Assembly (NCBI GenBank): GCA_019637795.1
Contig: JAHBUY010000001.1
Span: forward strand, 331,001-395,000
Direction: 5' to 3'
Source of the DNA: a bacterium
GTDB taxonomy: Bacteria > Desulfobacterota > Binatia > HRBIN30 > CADEER01
DNA: 64,000 bases
Position numbers and translations under genes: made by a program. Positions 1 through 8,157 of this stretch are shown piece by piece. Numbering within the stretch: position 1 is the first letter of the stretch; the number at the start of each line of letters is the position of its first letter. Below the pieces are notes generated by a model, which saw only the letters and a list, made by a program, of their open reading frames with translations, did no database searches and was not told where the DNA came from.

Positions 1-968
1 GCAAGTCGCGCTTCCTCGCCGACATCCGCCGCTACGGCGCCACGCTGTTCAACTACGTCGGCAACCCGCTCGCCTACATCATGGAGACGCCCGCACAACC
101 GGATGACGCCGACAACCCGCTGCGTCTAGCCTACGGCAACGAGGCCCCGCGCCAGTACATCGCCGCTTTCGCCGAGCGCTTCGGCTGCGAGGTGATCGAC
201 GGCTACGGCTCCAGCGAGGTCGGGGTCGGTTTCTCGCGCACCGCCGATGATCCGCCGCGCAGCCTGGGCCGCGCGCCGGGCGTGAGGATCATCGGCGAGG
301 ACGGCCGCGAGTGCCCGCCGGCTCGGCTCGGTGGCGATGGCCGGCTGCTCAATCCCGATGAGGCGGTCGGCGAAATCGTCAACACCAACGGCCGCTTCCT
401 CTTCGAGGGCTACTACAAGGACGAGCAGGCGACCGCCGATCGTACCCGCGGCGGTTGGTTCCGCACCGGCGACCTCGGCTACGCCGACGCTGACGGCTAC
501 ATCTACTTCGCCGGCCGCGACGCGGAATGGATCCGCGTCGGCGGCGAGAACTTCCTCGCCCGCCCGATCGAGGAGGCGCTGGCGCAACACCCGGACGTGC
601 TGCTGGTCAGCGTCTACGGCGTGCCCGATCCGGAGGCCGGCGACCAGGTGATGGCCGCCATCGTCCTCCGTCCCGGCGCGCATTTCGATGCCGCCGCGTT
701 CTCGCGCTTCCTCGACGCGCATCGCGGCCTGCCGCCGCGCTGGCGTCCGATGTTCCTGCGCATCGCGTCGCAGTTGCCGATGACCGCAACCAACAAGATT
801 CTCAAACGGACGCTGCGGCGGGAGAAGTTCCTCCTCGATCGCGTCGCCGATCCGCTGTACTGGCGGCCGCGCGGCGCCGAGACGTTCGCGCCCTTCACCG
901 CCGCCGACCTGCAGACCCTGCGCACCCGCTTCGCCAACGCCGGTTACGCCGATCGCCTGGAGGAGTGA
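1..968 (+). CDS. Long-chain acyl-CoA ligase, FadD-like (5' end outside window)
   Basis: The reading frame is already open at base 3, so this is the C-terminal part (about 320 residues) of an AMP-forming acyl-CoA ligase of the ANL superfamily. Visible motifs are the GYGSSEVGVGFS core (A5), the RTGDLGY hinge region (A8), the YFAGRD segment and a C-terminal NKILKR carrying the catalytic Lys. It would activate fatty or other carboxylic acids with ATP and CoA. Its stop is one base before the next ATG, and the GGAG just before its stop can serve as the next gene's ribosome site, so it heads (in this window) a fad-type operon. The substrate is not readable. The FNYVGNPLAYI stretch upstream of the first internal Met is good protein, which rules out starting at base 81. 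Confidence 0.9.
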   Translation, partial: KSRFLADIRRYGATLFNYVGNPLAYIMETPAQPDDADNPLRLAYGNEAPRQYIAAFAERFGCEVIDGYGSSEVGVGFSRTADDPPRSLGRAPGVRIIGEDGRECPPARLGGDGRLLNPDEAVGEIVNTNGRFLFEGYYKDEQATADRTRGGWFRTGDLGYADADGYIYFAGRDAEWIRVGGENFLARPIEEALAQHPDVLLVSVYGVPDPEAGDQVMAAIVLRPGAHFDAAAFSRFLDAHRGLPPRWRPMFLRIASQLPMTATNKILKRTLRREKFLLDRVADPLYWRPRGAETFAPFTAADLQTLRTRFANAGYADRLEE

Positions 969-969
969 G

Positions 970-2055
970 ATGAGCACCCCGCACGGCCTCGCCTTCGCGC
1001 CGGTGAAGATCGGCGTCCTGATCGACATGGACATGGGCACCAAGGCCGACTTCCTGGCGACCCTGTGCTTCGCCTTGGACGAGGCCCACGAGCAGAAGAT
1101 CATCACCCGCCCCGTCGAGCTGGTCGTCGAGGAGGCCGTCGGGCTGCCGCGCCTCGAGGCGAGAAATGCGATCGACGGCTATCGCCGTCTGGTCGACGCC
1201 GGCGTGTTGGCGACCATCGGCCCGCTCATCACCGACAACTCGCTGGCGCTCGCGCCGGTGATCAACGAGCTCGGCGTGCCGGCGGTCACCTGGACGGGCA
1301 CCGATCGCTACTTCGGAGAGTACTGCTTCAACCTCGGCAACGGCGGCCTCGCCGAGGAGGCGGCGCTGATGGCGACCTGGATCCGCCGCCAGGGCTTCAA
1401 GACGGTGGGGATGATCCACGAGATCAGCCCCGGCGGCGTCGAGTACGCCGGCAATTTCCGCTGGTTCGCCGCCCGCGAGGGCGTCGACATCCTGATCGAG
1501 GCCTACACGACACAGGTGCCGGACGACCTCGAGACGACGCTGCGCAAGATCCGCGACCAGCGCCCCGATTGCCTCGCCTATCTCGGCTACGGCTACCCGA
1601 CCATCCTCATGGCGCCGATGTTTCCGCGCCTCGGCTGGAACCCGCCGCGCGTCATGACCACCGCCTTCCAGTTCTGTTACGCCAAGCCGGAGTGGATGGC
1701 GGCGCTCGAGGGCTGGCACGGCGTCGACCAGATCTGCGAGGACAACCCGCGGCTGGCGCCGATGCTGCAGCGCTTCAAGGCCAGGACCGGCAGCACCAAG
1801 GATCACACGGTCATCGCGCTCAGCTATGACACCGCCCGCCTGCTCGCCGAGGGCATCGCCCGCGCCAACCTCCTCACCCCGCGCGGCGTGAAAGAGGGCC
1901 TCGAGAAGGTGCGCATGCTGCCCGCCGTCAACGGCGGCCCCCGCACCCACATGAGCCTCGGCCCCTTTGACCACAAGGCCTACAAGGGCGACTGGCTGCT
2001 GATCCGCAAGATCGAGAACGGCAAGACCCGCTTCGTGGAGCTCTATGAGCCCTGA
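970..2055 (+). CDS. ABC-type (Leu/Ile/Val family) ligand-binding protein lacking a signal peptide
   Basis: 361 residues with the Peripla_BP_6 layout: KIGVLIDMDMG start, two alpha/beta lobes (TIGPLITDNSLALAPVINEL in lobe 1; LAYLGYGYPTILMAP in lobe 2) and a C-terminal FDHKAYKGDWL return strand. Known members are periplasmic or lipid-anchored and feed branched-chain amino acid, amide or aromatic-acid ABC importers. This one begins MSTPHGLAFAPVKIG with no hydrophobic leader, no lipobox and no Tat motif, and no permease or ATPase gene is nearby. It sits one base after an acyl-CoA ligase and upstream of two more, so a cytoplasmic carboxylate or acyl-CoA binding or sensing role is a reasonable inference. 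Translation is probably coupled to the preceding gene. Confidence 0.88.
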   Translation: MSTPHGLAFAPVKIGVLIDMDMGTKADFLATLCFALDEAHEQKIITRPVELVVEEAVGLPRLEARNAIDGYRRLVDAGVLATIGPLITDNSLALAPVINELGVPAVTWTGTDRYFGEYCFNLGNGGLAEEAALMATWIRRQGFKTVGMIHEISPGGVEYAGNFRWFAAREGVDILIEAYTTQVPDDLETTLRKIRDQRPDCLAYLGYGYPTILMAPMFPRLGWNPPRVMTTAFQFCYAKPEWMAALEGWHGVDQICEDNPRLAPMLQRFKARTGSTKDHTVIALSYDTARLLAEGIARANLLTPRGVKEGLEKVRMLPAVNGGPRTHMSLGPFDHKAYKGDWLLIRKIENGKTRFVELYEP

Positions 2056-2086
2056 CTCGAGCCGCAGAGACCGCCCGGAGCCCGCG

Positions 2087-2152
2087 ATGCCCCACTGCGA
2101 CGTCGCGCCCCACCGGCGCGTCCGCCGGGCGCGGGTCGTCGACGACGCCTGA
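2087..2152 (+). CDS. Possible 21-codon leader ORF (weak)
   Basis: An ATG at 2087 opens a 21-codon frame (MPHCDVAPHRRVRRARVVDDA) whose TGA overlaps the ATG of the following ligase as TGATG. A CCGGAG sequence lies a few bases upstream. The product is Arg-rich, as random frames in such GC-rich DNA tend to be, so the only support is the coupling geometry. It could be a translational coupler for the next gene or simply spacer. Confidence 0.22.
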   Translation: MPHCDVAPHRRVRRARVVDDA

Positions 2153-3666
2153 TGCCGCTCCCGACCTCGCTCGACTTCCTCGCCCTGCAGCGCGCCCGCC
2201 GCGGCCCGCGCGGGGGATTGATCCACCGCGATCGCCACGTCGCCTACGGCGCCCTGCACGCCGAGGTCCAGGCGCTGGCGACCTGGCTGGCGCGGCGCGG
2301 CCTCGGCGCGCGCCAACACGTCGGCGTCATGGCGGGCAACTCGCCGGCGATGGTCGTGGCATCGTACGCGGCCTGGAATGTCGGCGCCGCCAGTGTCCCG
2401 ATCGCCGTGCGCTCCACCGCCGCGGAAGCGGCGCGGCTCCTGACCCACTCGCGCGCCGCGGCGCTGATCTGTGATCCGGCGCGGGTCGAAGTCGCCCGCG
2501 AGGCCGGCGCCGCCGCCGGCGTCCCGGTGTTCGCCATCGAGGCCACGTTGCCATTGCGGCCACGCGTCGCCCGCCGTGCCCCCGCGGCCGCGGCGCGCGC
2601 CAGCCGCGCCCCGCGGGCCCAGGACCTCGCCGTCCTCGCCTACACCTCCGGCACCACCGGCGCGCCGAAGGGCGTGATGATCCGCCATGCGCACCTGCAG
2701 TGGGCGGCGCTCGCCTGCGCCACCGCGCGCGGCGACACCCAGGACGGCGTCGGCGCCAGCATCAGCCCGCTCACCCACACGCCGGTCTTCGTCTCCCACC
2801 TGCTCTGCCGGATCCTGAGCGGCGCCACCACCGTGTTGCTGGAGAAGTTCGACCTGCCGACGCTGCTCGAGCAGGTCGAGCGCCACGGCATCACCGACCT
2901 GCCGCTGATCGGCGGCATGACCTTCGAAATGGTGGCGATGGGCGACCTCCCCGGCGGCGTGCGGCGCACCGTGCGCAAGGTCAGCGTCGGCGGCGCGCCG
3001 ACGCCGATGACCACCAAACGCGCCCTCGCCGAGCTCTACGACGACGCCGAGATCATCGAGGCGTACGGCCAGACGGAATCCACGGACGGCGTGACCATGG
3101 CGCGCGGCGGCACCATCTTCGAGCGCCCGGGCACCGTCGGCCGCCCCAATCCGTACGTCGTCGTCGCCGTGCGCCGCGCCGATGGCCGCCTCGCCGCGGC
3201 CGACGAGGAGGGCGAGATCGTGGTCGGCGGACCGACCGTCATGGCGGGCTACTACCGCGACGCCGCCGCCACCGCCGCCACCCTGCGCGACGGGTGGCTG
3301 CACACCGGCGACCGCGGTCGTCAGGACGGCGACGGCTACGTCTTCATCACCGGCCGGATGAAGGACCTCATCATCACCGGCGGCGAGAACGTGTCGCCGA
3401 TCGAGGTCGAGGAGGTGCTGCGCGCCCACCCGGACGTGGACGACGTCGCGGTGATCGGCACGCCGCACCCGAAATGGGGCGAACAGGTCACCGCCATCGT
3501 CGTCGTCCGCGGCGGCGCCCGCCTCGACGCCGCCGCCATCGCCGACTTCGCCGGTCAGCGCCTCGCCGGCTTCAAGAAGCCGCGCCGCGTCGAGTTCGTC
3601 GATGCGCTGCCCCGCAACGCCGCCAAGAAGGTGATGACCGGCGTCCTGCGCGAGCAGTTCAAATGA
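2152..3666 (+). CDS. AMP-dependent acyl-CoA synthetase/ligase
   Basis: 504 residues, full length for the ANL family. The P-loop YTSGTTGAPKG is at residues 164-174, the A5 core EAYGQTES is in the middle, the HTGDRGRQDGDGY hinge is near 385 and the C-terminal Lys is in NAAKKVM near 493. It adenylates a carboxylate and transfers it to CoA in the cytosol. The ATG at 2152 sits in a TGATG overlap with a possible leader ORF, 97 bases after the binding-protein gene. The neighbouring ligases and enoyl-CoA hydratase imply a shared acyl-CoA degradation route. Substrate specificity (medium or long chain, aromatic, or terpenoid acid) cannot be read from the sequence. Confidence 0.93.
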   Translation: MPLPTSLDFLALQRARRGPRGGLIHRDRHVAYGALHAEVQALATWLARRGLGARQHVGVMAGNSPAMVVASYAAWNVGAASVPIAVRSTAAEAARLLTHSRAAALICDPARVEVAREAGAAAGVPVFAIEATLPLRPRVARRAPAAAARASRAPRAQDLAVLAYTSGTTGAPKGVMIRHAHLQWAALACATARGDTQDGVGASISPLTHTPVFVSHLLCRILSGATTVLLEKFDLPTLLEQVERHGITDLPLIGGMTFEMVAMGDLPGGVRRTVRKVSVGGAPTPMTTKRALAELYDDAEIIEAYGQTESTDGVTMARGGTIFERPGTVGRPNPYVVVAVRRADGRLAAADEEGEIVVGGPTVMAGYYRDAAATAATLRDGWLHTGDRGRQDGDGYVFITGRMKDLIITGGENVSPIEVEEVLRAHPDVDDVAVIGTPHPKWGEQVTAIVVVRGGARLDAAAIADFAGQRLAGFKKPRRVEFVDALPRNAAKKVMTGVLREQFK

Positions 3667-3757
3667 CGTCGTGCACCGCCGAGACGAGGACACGGCCTCC
3701 CGTGCAGCCGTCATCCGGCCTCGCGTCTCGACGGCGCTGCGGGAAAGGATCTGCCTG

Positions 3758-4546
3758 ATGGAGCACATTCTCTACGACGTCGCCGAGGGCATCGCGACGA
3801 TCACCCTCAACCGCCCGGAGCAACTGAACGCGCTGCTTCCCGAGATGAACGACCACCTGCCCGAGCTGGTGGCGCGGGCGGAGCTCGACGACGCGGTGCG
3901 GGTGATCATCCTCACCGGCAACGGACGCGCCTTCTCGGCCGGCGCCGACATCAAGCGCATGAGCGAGCCGGGACGCCTCGGGCGCAGCGCGCTGGTCGGC
4001 CGGCAGCGAACCCTGCACGGCGCCGAGGTCGTCGAGGCGCTGCTGCGCCGCGAGAAGCCGATGCTGGCGGCGGTCAACGGCGTCGTCGCCGGCATGGCCT
4101 GCTCGTTCGTGCTCGCCTGCGACTTCGCGATCGCTGCCGACCGCGCGCGCTTCATCTTCAGCTTCGTCAAGGTCGGCTTCATCCCCGACTCCGGTTGCAC
4201 CTATCTGCTGCCGCGCCGCGTCGGGCTCGCCAACGCGCAGCGGCTCTGCCTCACCGGCGAGCCGATCGACGCCGCCGACGCGCTCCGCCTCGGCCTGGTG
4301 AGCGAGGTGGTGCCCGCCGCGGATCTGGCGGCGCGAGCGCGGGCGCTGGCGACCACCATCGCCGGCCATTCGCCGAACGCGGTGGTGCAGACCCGCGGCC
4401 TGCTCGAACGCGCCGCCGACAGCGACTACCAGCATGCCACCCAGGCCGAGGCGCTGGCGCAGGGCATCCTCGGCGAGACCGCCGATCACCAGGAAGCCGT
4501 GCGCGCCTTCGTCGAGAAGCGGCCGCCGGCGTTCACCGGCAAGTGA
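3758..4546 (+). CDS. Enoyl-CoA hydratase/isomerase (crotonase family)
   Basis: 262 residues starting MEHILYDVAEG. The frame is open upstream to 3671, but the ATG at 3758 has GGGAAAGGA eight bases before it and aligns with the normal crotonase N-terminus (ATITLNRPEQLNAL). The oxyanion-hole segment FSAGADIKRM and the second loop AAVNGVVAGMACSFVLACDFAIA are present. The family hydrates trans-2-enoyl-CoA or isomerises or cleaves related thioesters. The position of the usual second catalytic Glu falls in VKVGFIPDSGCTYLLPR, where Asp replaces Glu. This is seen in several crotonase subfamilies, so classical hydratase activity is likely but not certain. The stop overlaps the next ATG as TGATG, so the genes are co-translated. 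Confidence 0.92.
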   Translation: MEHILYDVAEGIATITLNRPEQLNALLPEMNDHLPELVARAELDDAVRVIILTGNGRAFSAGADIKRMSEPGRLGRSALVGRQRTLHGAEVVEALLRREKPMLAAVNGVVAGMACSFVLACDFAIAADRARFIFSFVKVGFIPDSGCTYLLPRRVGLANAQRLCLTGEPIDAADALRLGLVSEVVPAADLAARARALATTIAGHSPNAVVQTRGLLERAADSDYQHATQAEALAQGILGETADHQEAVRAFVEKRPPAFTGK

Positions 4547-6147
4547 TGGAGACGCTCGGCGCCTTCCTCGATACCGTCGTCGCCGCCGCGCCCGATCGCG
4601 AGGTGGTGGCGCACGCGCCGGCCGACCGGGTCACCGCGCGGCTGTCGGCGACCCAACTGCGCGACGCCAGCCGCGCCGCGGCGCGCGCCCTGGTCGGCCT
4701 CGGCGTCACCAAGGGCACGCGCGTCGGATTCCTCTGCCCCAACCGGCTCGACTGGCTCCCCATCGCCTTCGGCGCGCTGCGCATCGGCGCGGTGCTGACG
4801 CCGCTGTCGACCCTGTGGAAGCGCGACGAGATCGCCTATGCGCTGGCGCACGCCGACGTCGTGACGCTGATCGCCGTGCCGCGCTTCCTCAAGCACGACT
4901 ACCACGCGCGCCTGCTGGAGATCGCCCCGGACCTGCGCGACCTCGGCGGCCGGGTCCTGCGCGAACCCGCGGTGCCGAACCTGCGCCGCGTCGTCCTGCT
5001 CGACGACGGCGCCGCCGGCCTGCCGCGCTGGCGCGACCTGCCGGCCGATGCCGACGATGCGCTCCTCGACGCCATCGAGGCGGCGGTGTCGCCGACCGAC
5101 CTGGCGACGATCTTCTTCACCTCCGGCACGACGGCGCAGGCGAAGGCCGTGGTCCATGCGCACGGCGCGCTCACCACCTCGGCACGACGCATCGCCGACT
5201 GTCTCGGCGTGACGCCCGACGACGCGTGGTGGGGCCACATGCCGCTCTTCTGGAGCGGCGGCTTCGTCCTCGGCGCGCTGGCGACGCTCGCCGGCGGCGG
5301 CCGCGTCGTGCTGCAGGAGGTCGTCGACCCCGGCAGCGCGCTGACCCTGCTCGAGGCCGAACGCTGCACCATCATGGCCGGCTGGCACCAGGCAGCGCCG
5401 CTGCTCGAGCATCCCGACTTCGCGCAGCGGCGGTTGGCGCTGCGCAAGGGGACCTACCACGTGCAGGCGGCGCGGCTGATGGGACCGGACAACCAGACGA
5501 TCGGCGTCTACGGCATGTCGGAAACCGCCACCTGCGTCACCGCCGCCCGTTTCGACGATCCCGAACCGATCCGCAGCGGCACCTTCGGGCGCGCCCTGCC
5601 CGGCATGGAGATCCGCATCGTCGACCCCGAGACGCAGCGGGCGCTGCCAGGCGGCGAGAGCGGAGAGATCCTGGTCAGGGGCTCGACGATGATGGAGGGC
5701 TACTACCGGGTGCCGCGCGACGCGACCTTCGACGGCGAGGGTTTCTTCCGCACCGGCGATCGCGGCTGGCTCGACGAGGCCGGCAACCTCCACTTCGGCG
5801 GCCGCATCAAGGACGTGATCAAGACGGCCGGCGTCAACGTCGCCGCCGCCGAGGTCGAGGACGCCCTCGCCCGCCACCCGGCGGTGCAGAGCGCCCACGT
5901 CGTCGGCGTGCCCGACCCGGTGCGCGGTGAGAACATCGTCGCGCTGGTGGTGCTGCGCCCGGGCGCTCCCGCCACCGCCGACGCCCTGCGCGAGCTCTGC
6001 CGCGCCGAGCTCGCCAGCTACAAGGTGCCGCGCCACGTCTTCGTGGTCGACGCCGACGCCGTCCCGCGCACGGGCACCGGCAAGGTCGAGAAGCCCGCCC
6101 TCCGTCGCGCCGCCGAGGCCCTGATCGCCGCTCGCGGGCACCCCTGA
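4546..6147 (+). CDS. AMP-dependent acyl-CoA synthetase (third ligase of the cluster)
   Basis: 533 residues from the ATG overlapping the hydratase stop (TGATG). A GTG one codon upstream is an alternative. The P-loop FFTSGTTAQAKAVV starts near residue 190, followed by VYGMSETATC (A5), FRTGDRGWLDEAG (hinge) and TGTGKVEKPALR with the catalytic Lys near 513. The P-loop has Ala-Gln-Ala where Gly-x-Pro is common (TTAQAK instead of TTGxPK), a variant seen in cyclohexanecarboxylate/fatty-acid-type ligases. It is the last gene of the plus-strand cluster. Three non-identical ligases within 6 kb suggest different substrates or chain lengths processed by one pathway rather than redundancy. Confidence 0.93.
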   Translation: METLGAFLDTVVAAAPDREVVAHAPADRVTARLSATQLRDASRAAARALVGLGVTKGTRVGFLCPNRLDWLPIAFGALRIGAVLTPLSTLWKRDEIAYALAHADVVTLIAVPRFLKHDYHARLLEIAPDLRDLGGRVLREPAVPNLRRVVLLDDGAAGLPRWRDLPADADDALLDAIEAAVSPTDLATIFFTSGTTAQAKAVVHAHGALTTSARRIADCLGVTPDDAWWGHMPLFWSGGFVLGALATLAGGGRVVLQEVVDPGSALTLLEAERCTIMAGWHQAAPLLEHPDFAQRRLALRKGTYHVQAARLMGPDNQTIGVYGMSETATCVTAARFDDPEPIRSGTFGRALPGMEIRIVDPETQRALPGGESGEILVRGSTMMEGYYRVPRDATFDGEGFFRTGDRGWLDEAGNLHFGGRIKDVIKTAGVNVAAAEVEDALARHPAVQSAHVVGVPDPVRGENIVALVVLRPGAPATADALRELCRAELASYKVPRHVFVVDADAVPRTGTGKVEKPALRRAAEALIAARGHP

Positions 6148-6210
6148 GCGGAGCGCGGGCGGCCTACTCACTCCGCGCAATTCCGGCGCCGCTGCCGGCG
6201 GGCGAGCCGC

Positions 6211-7077
6211 CTAGATCTCCTGCGGCGTCTCTGTCTCGGTCTCGGTTGCCGTCGCTTCCGGGGTGATGGTGGCGCTGACCGTGCCCACCGGCGTGGCGGT
6301 CGGCGTCCAGGTGGGAAACTCCAGCGACTCGCTCGGCGTCGGACTCGGCTCCGACTCCGGCGTGATGGTGGCGCTGACGGTCCCCGCCGGCGTTCCGGTT
6401 GGCTCCTCTTCCACGTCCGTCGGCGTCGGCGTCGCCTCCGAGTCGTCCGGAGTGATGGTCGCGCTCGCGGTGCCGGCCGGGGTCGCGGTCGGCGTCCACG
6501 TCGGATCGTCGTCGCTCGGCGTCGCGGTGACATTCGCGGTGCCGGCCGGGGTACCGGTGGGGGTCGCGGAGAAGTCCTCGGTTGGAGTGACCGTGGCGGC
6601 GGTGGTGCCGGCCGGCGTCCCGGTGGGCGTCTGCTCGCCCGCGGCGGCGGTCATCGTCCGCGTCACGGTCGCCGTCGCGGTGCGGGTGGGAGTGAACAGC
6701 GGGAAGATGATGAACGGCGTCCGGGTGCGCGTCGGGGTGGCGGTGCGGCGCCGGGTCGGCGTCTCGGTCGGCGCCTCGGGTTCGATCGTCTCGGTGGGCG
6801 TGACCTCGACCGGCGTCTCGGTGACGTCGGGGCAGCCCTCGAGCGAGTTGACGACCGCCATCACGATCTCATCGATGGTCGCCTCGTCGCCATAGACCGG
6901 GCAGCGCGCCGGGTCGGTGATCTCGAGCGCGATCCCCACGCCGCGAATGATCTCGTCGATGGTGACCTGGCCGTTCTCGTCGCAATCGCCCATGCACTGG
7001 GCGGCGGCGGTGCCGCCCCACGCGAGCAGCGCGGCGACGCAGCCGGCGGCAAGGAACAATCGCTGTCGTATACGCAT
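6211..7077 (-). CDS. Secreted dockerin/EF-hand-like protein with Thr/Pro-rich repeat tail
   Basis: About 288 residues. The N-terminus is a signal peptide (RLFLAAGCVAALLAWGG, cleavage near TAAAQ), followed by two Ca-binding dockerin-like segments (GDCDENGQVTIDEI and YGDEATIDEIVMAV). The rest is low-complexity Thr/Pro/Glu with repeats of PTGTPAGT and PTWTPTATPAGT, each followed by an SATITPE-type unit at roughly 30-residue spacing. Such tails are typical of cell-surface linkers. The paired GD(C)-IDEI signature recurs in Binatia and some deltaproteobacterial secreted proteins (recalled, not searched). A TTG one codon upstream is an alternative start. The gene is divergent from the Bax-inhibitor-like gene and has no identifiable C-terminal anchor. 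The function may be surface display; no enzyme domain is seen. Confidence 0.8.
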   Translation of the reverse strand: MRIRQRLFLAAGCVAALLAWGGTAAAQCMGDCDENGQVTIDEIIRGVGIALEITDPARCPVYGDEATIDEIVMAVVNSLEGCPDVTETPVEVTPTETIEPEAPTETPTRRRTATPTRTRTPFIIFPLFTPTRTATATVTRTMTAAAGEQTPTGTPAGTTAATVTPTEDFSATPTGTPAGTANVTATPSDDDPTWTPTATPAGTASATITPDDSEATPTPTDVEEEPTGTPAGTVSATITPESEPSPTPSESLEFPTWTPTATPVGTVSATITPEATATETETETPQEI

Positions 7078-7129
7078 CAATCAGGACCCGCGTTTCGAGA
7101 TGCCATGCCGTGACGGTCTATTGCATGAA

Positions 7130-7148
7130 ATCGAGCATGCCGCTCGAT
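7130..7148. promoter_or_regulatory. Inverted repeat in divergent intergenic region
   Basis: ATCGAGC, five bases, then GCTCGAT: a perfect 7-bp inverted repeat in the only non-coding gap between the divergently transcribed genes at 7077 (-) and 7366 (+). Half-site size and spacing suit a dimeric regulator. No regulator gene adjoins it, so this is only a candidate operator. Confidence 0.35.
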
Positions 7149-7365
7149 CAATCTGACGCCAGCAACGGAACCCCGCGCCGCGCATCCGTCCGACAGGCAG
7201 GCGCCGCTCTAGCACGTCGGCACCCGAGCGCCAACCTCCGCGCCACGCTAGCGGACACCGGCCTCGGCACCGATGCCGCCGCCTCTGGCGCGGCCCTCGG
7301 TTGCGCATTGTCCCGCGCGGACGCGGGCGGTAGACTCCGACGCACCCTATCTGGAGGTTCCCCTC

Positions 7366-8064
7366 ATGAGCCAACCGTATCTCGGTGATGACATCACCCG
7401 TTCCACGTCCGTCGGCGTCAGCTCGCGCTCGGAGTTCATCGCCCGTACGTACACCCACCTGCTCGGTGCCATCGCGTTCTTCCTCGCCATCGAGGTCTGG
7501 CTGTTCCAGAGCGGCGCTGCCGAGACCATCGCCCGCGCCATGCTCGGCACCAGTTGGCTGGTCGTCCTCGGCGGTTTCCTGATCGTCAGTTGGCTCGCCA
7601 GCTCGGCGGCCGCGACATCGCTGTCCAGGCCGATGCAGTACGTGGCGCTCGGCGCCTACGTGGTCGCCCAGGCGATCATCTTCGTGCCGATGCTGTACAT
7701 CGCCAACGCGGTGGCGCCGGGCGCCATCCAGAGCGCCGGCCTGCTCACCGCCCTCGGCTTCGCCGGGCTCACCGCCGTCGCCTTCATCAGCCGCACCGAT
7801 TTCAGCTTCCTGGGCGCGCTGCTGAAGTGGGCCTTCATCGTCGCGCTGCTGGCGATCGTCGGCTCGGTGCTGTTCGGCTTCCAGCTCGGCACCTGGTTCT
7901 CGGTCGCCATGGTCGGCCTCGCCGGCGTCGCCATCCTGCGCGACACCTCGAACATCCTGCTCCACTTCCCCGACGACCGTTACGTCGCCGCCGCCATGCA
8001 GCTCTTCGCCTCGGTGGCGCTGATGTTCTGGTATCTGATCCGGTTGTTCATGGATCGCCGGTAG
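7366..8064 (+). CDS. Bax inhibitor-1/YccA family membrane protein
   Basis: 232 residues from the ATG at 7366, which has CTGGAGG about eight bases upstream; the open frame back to 7273 lacks this. Seven hydrophobic segments follow a 30-residue cytoplasmic start (YTHLLGAIAFFLAIEVWLF, WLVVLGGFLIVSWLA and so on), and the chain ends in LIRLFMDRR. Length and topology fit the BI-1/YbhL/YccA family of pH-sensitive Ca-leak or protease-modulator proteins. In bacteria the physiological role is mostly unknown. A GC-rich hairpin directly downstream separates it from the stress-protein gene, so it is probably monocistronic. Confidence 0.85.
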   Translation: MSQPYLGDDITRSTSVGVSSRSEFIARTYTHLLGAIAFFLAIEVWLFQSGAAETIARAMLGTSWLVVLGGFLIVSWLASSAAATSLSRPMQYVALGAYVVAQAIIFVPMLYIANAVAPGAIQSAGLLTALGFAGLTAVAFISRTDFSFLGALLKWAFIVALLAIVGSVLFGFQLGTWFSVAMVGLAGVAILRDTSNILLHFPDDRYVAAAMQLFASVALMFWYLIRLFMDRR

Positions 8065-8076
8065 AGAAGGGGAGCG

Positions 8077-8103
8077 GGGGGGTGGGGTCCGCCCCCACCC
8101 CCC
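8077..8103 (+). terminator. Strong GC hairpin after the Bax-inhibitor-like gene
   Basis: An 11-bp perfect stem (8077-8087 with 8093-8103, G-run against C-run around a T/A pair) with a 5-base loop begins 12 bases after the stop. No U-tract follows, so it is an atypical intrinsic terminator or a transcript-stabilising hairpin. Confidence 0.55.
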
Positions 8104-8157
8104 TGATCCCCGTCCGCCGCGCCTACCGGCGCTCCGCCACGCTGCCGCCGCTCGCGC

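Noticed and set aside
895..3768. A 957-codon minus-strand open frame over the ligase cluster
   Set aside because: It is a shadow of two well-supported plus-strand genes and has no motifs.
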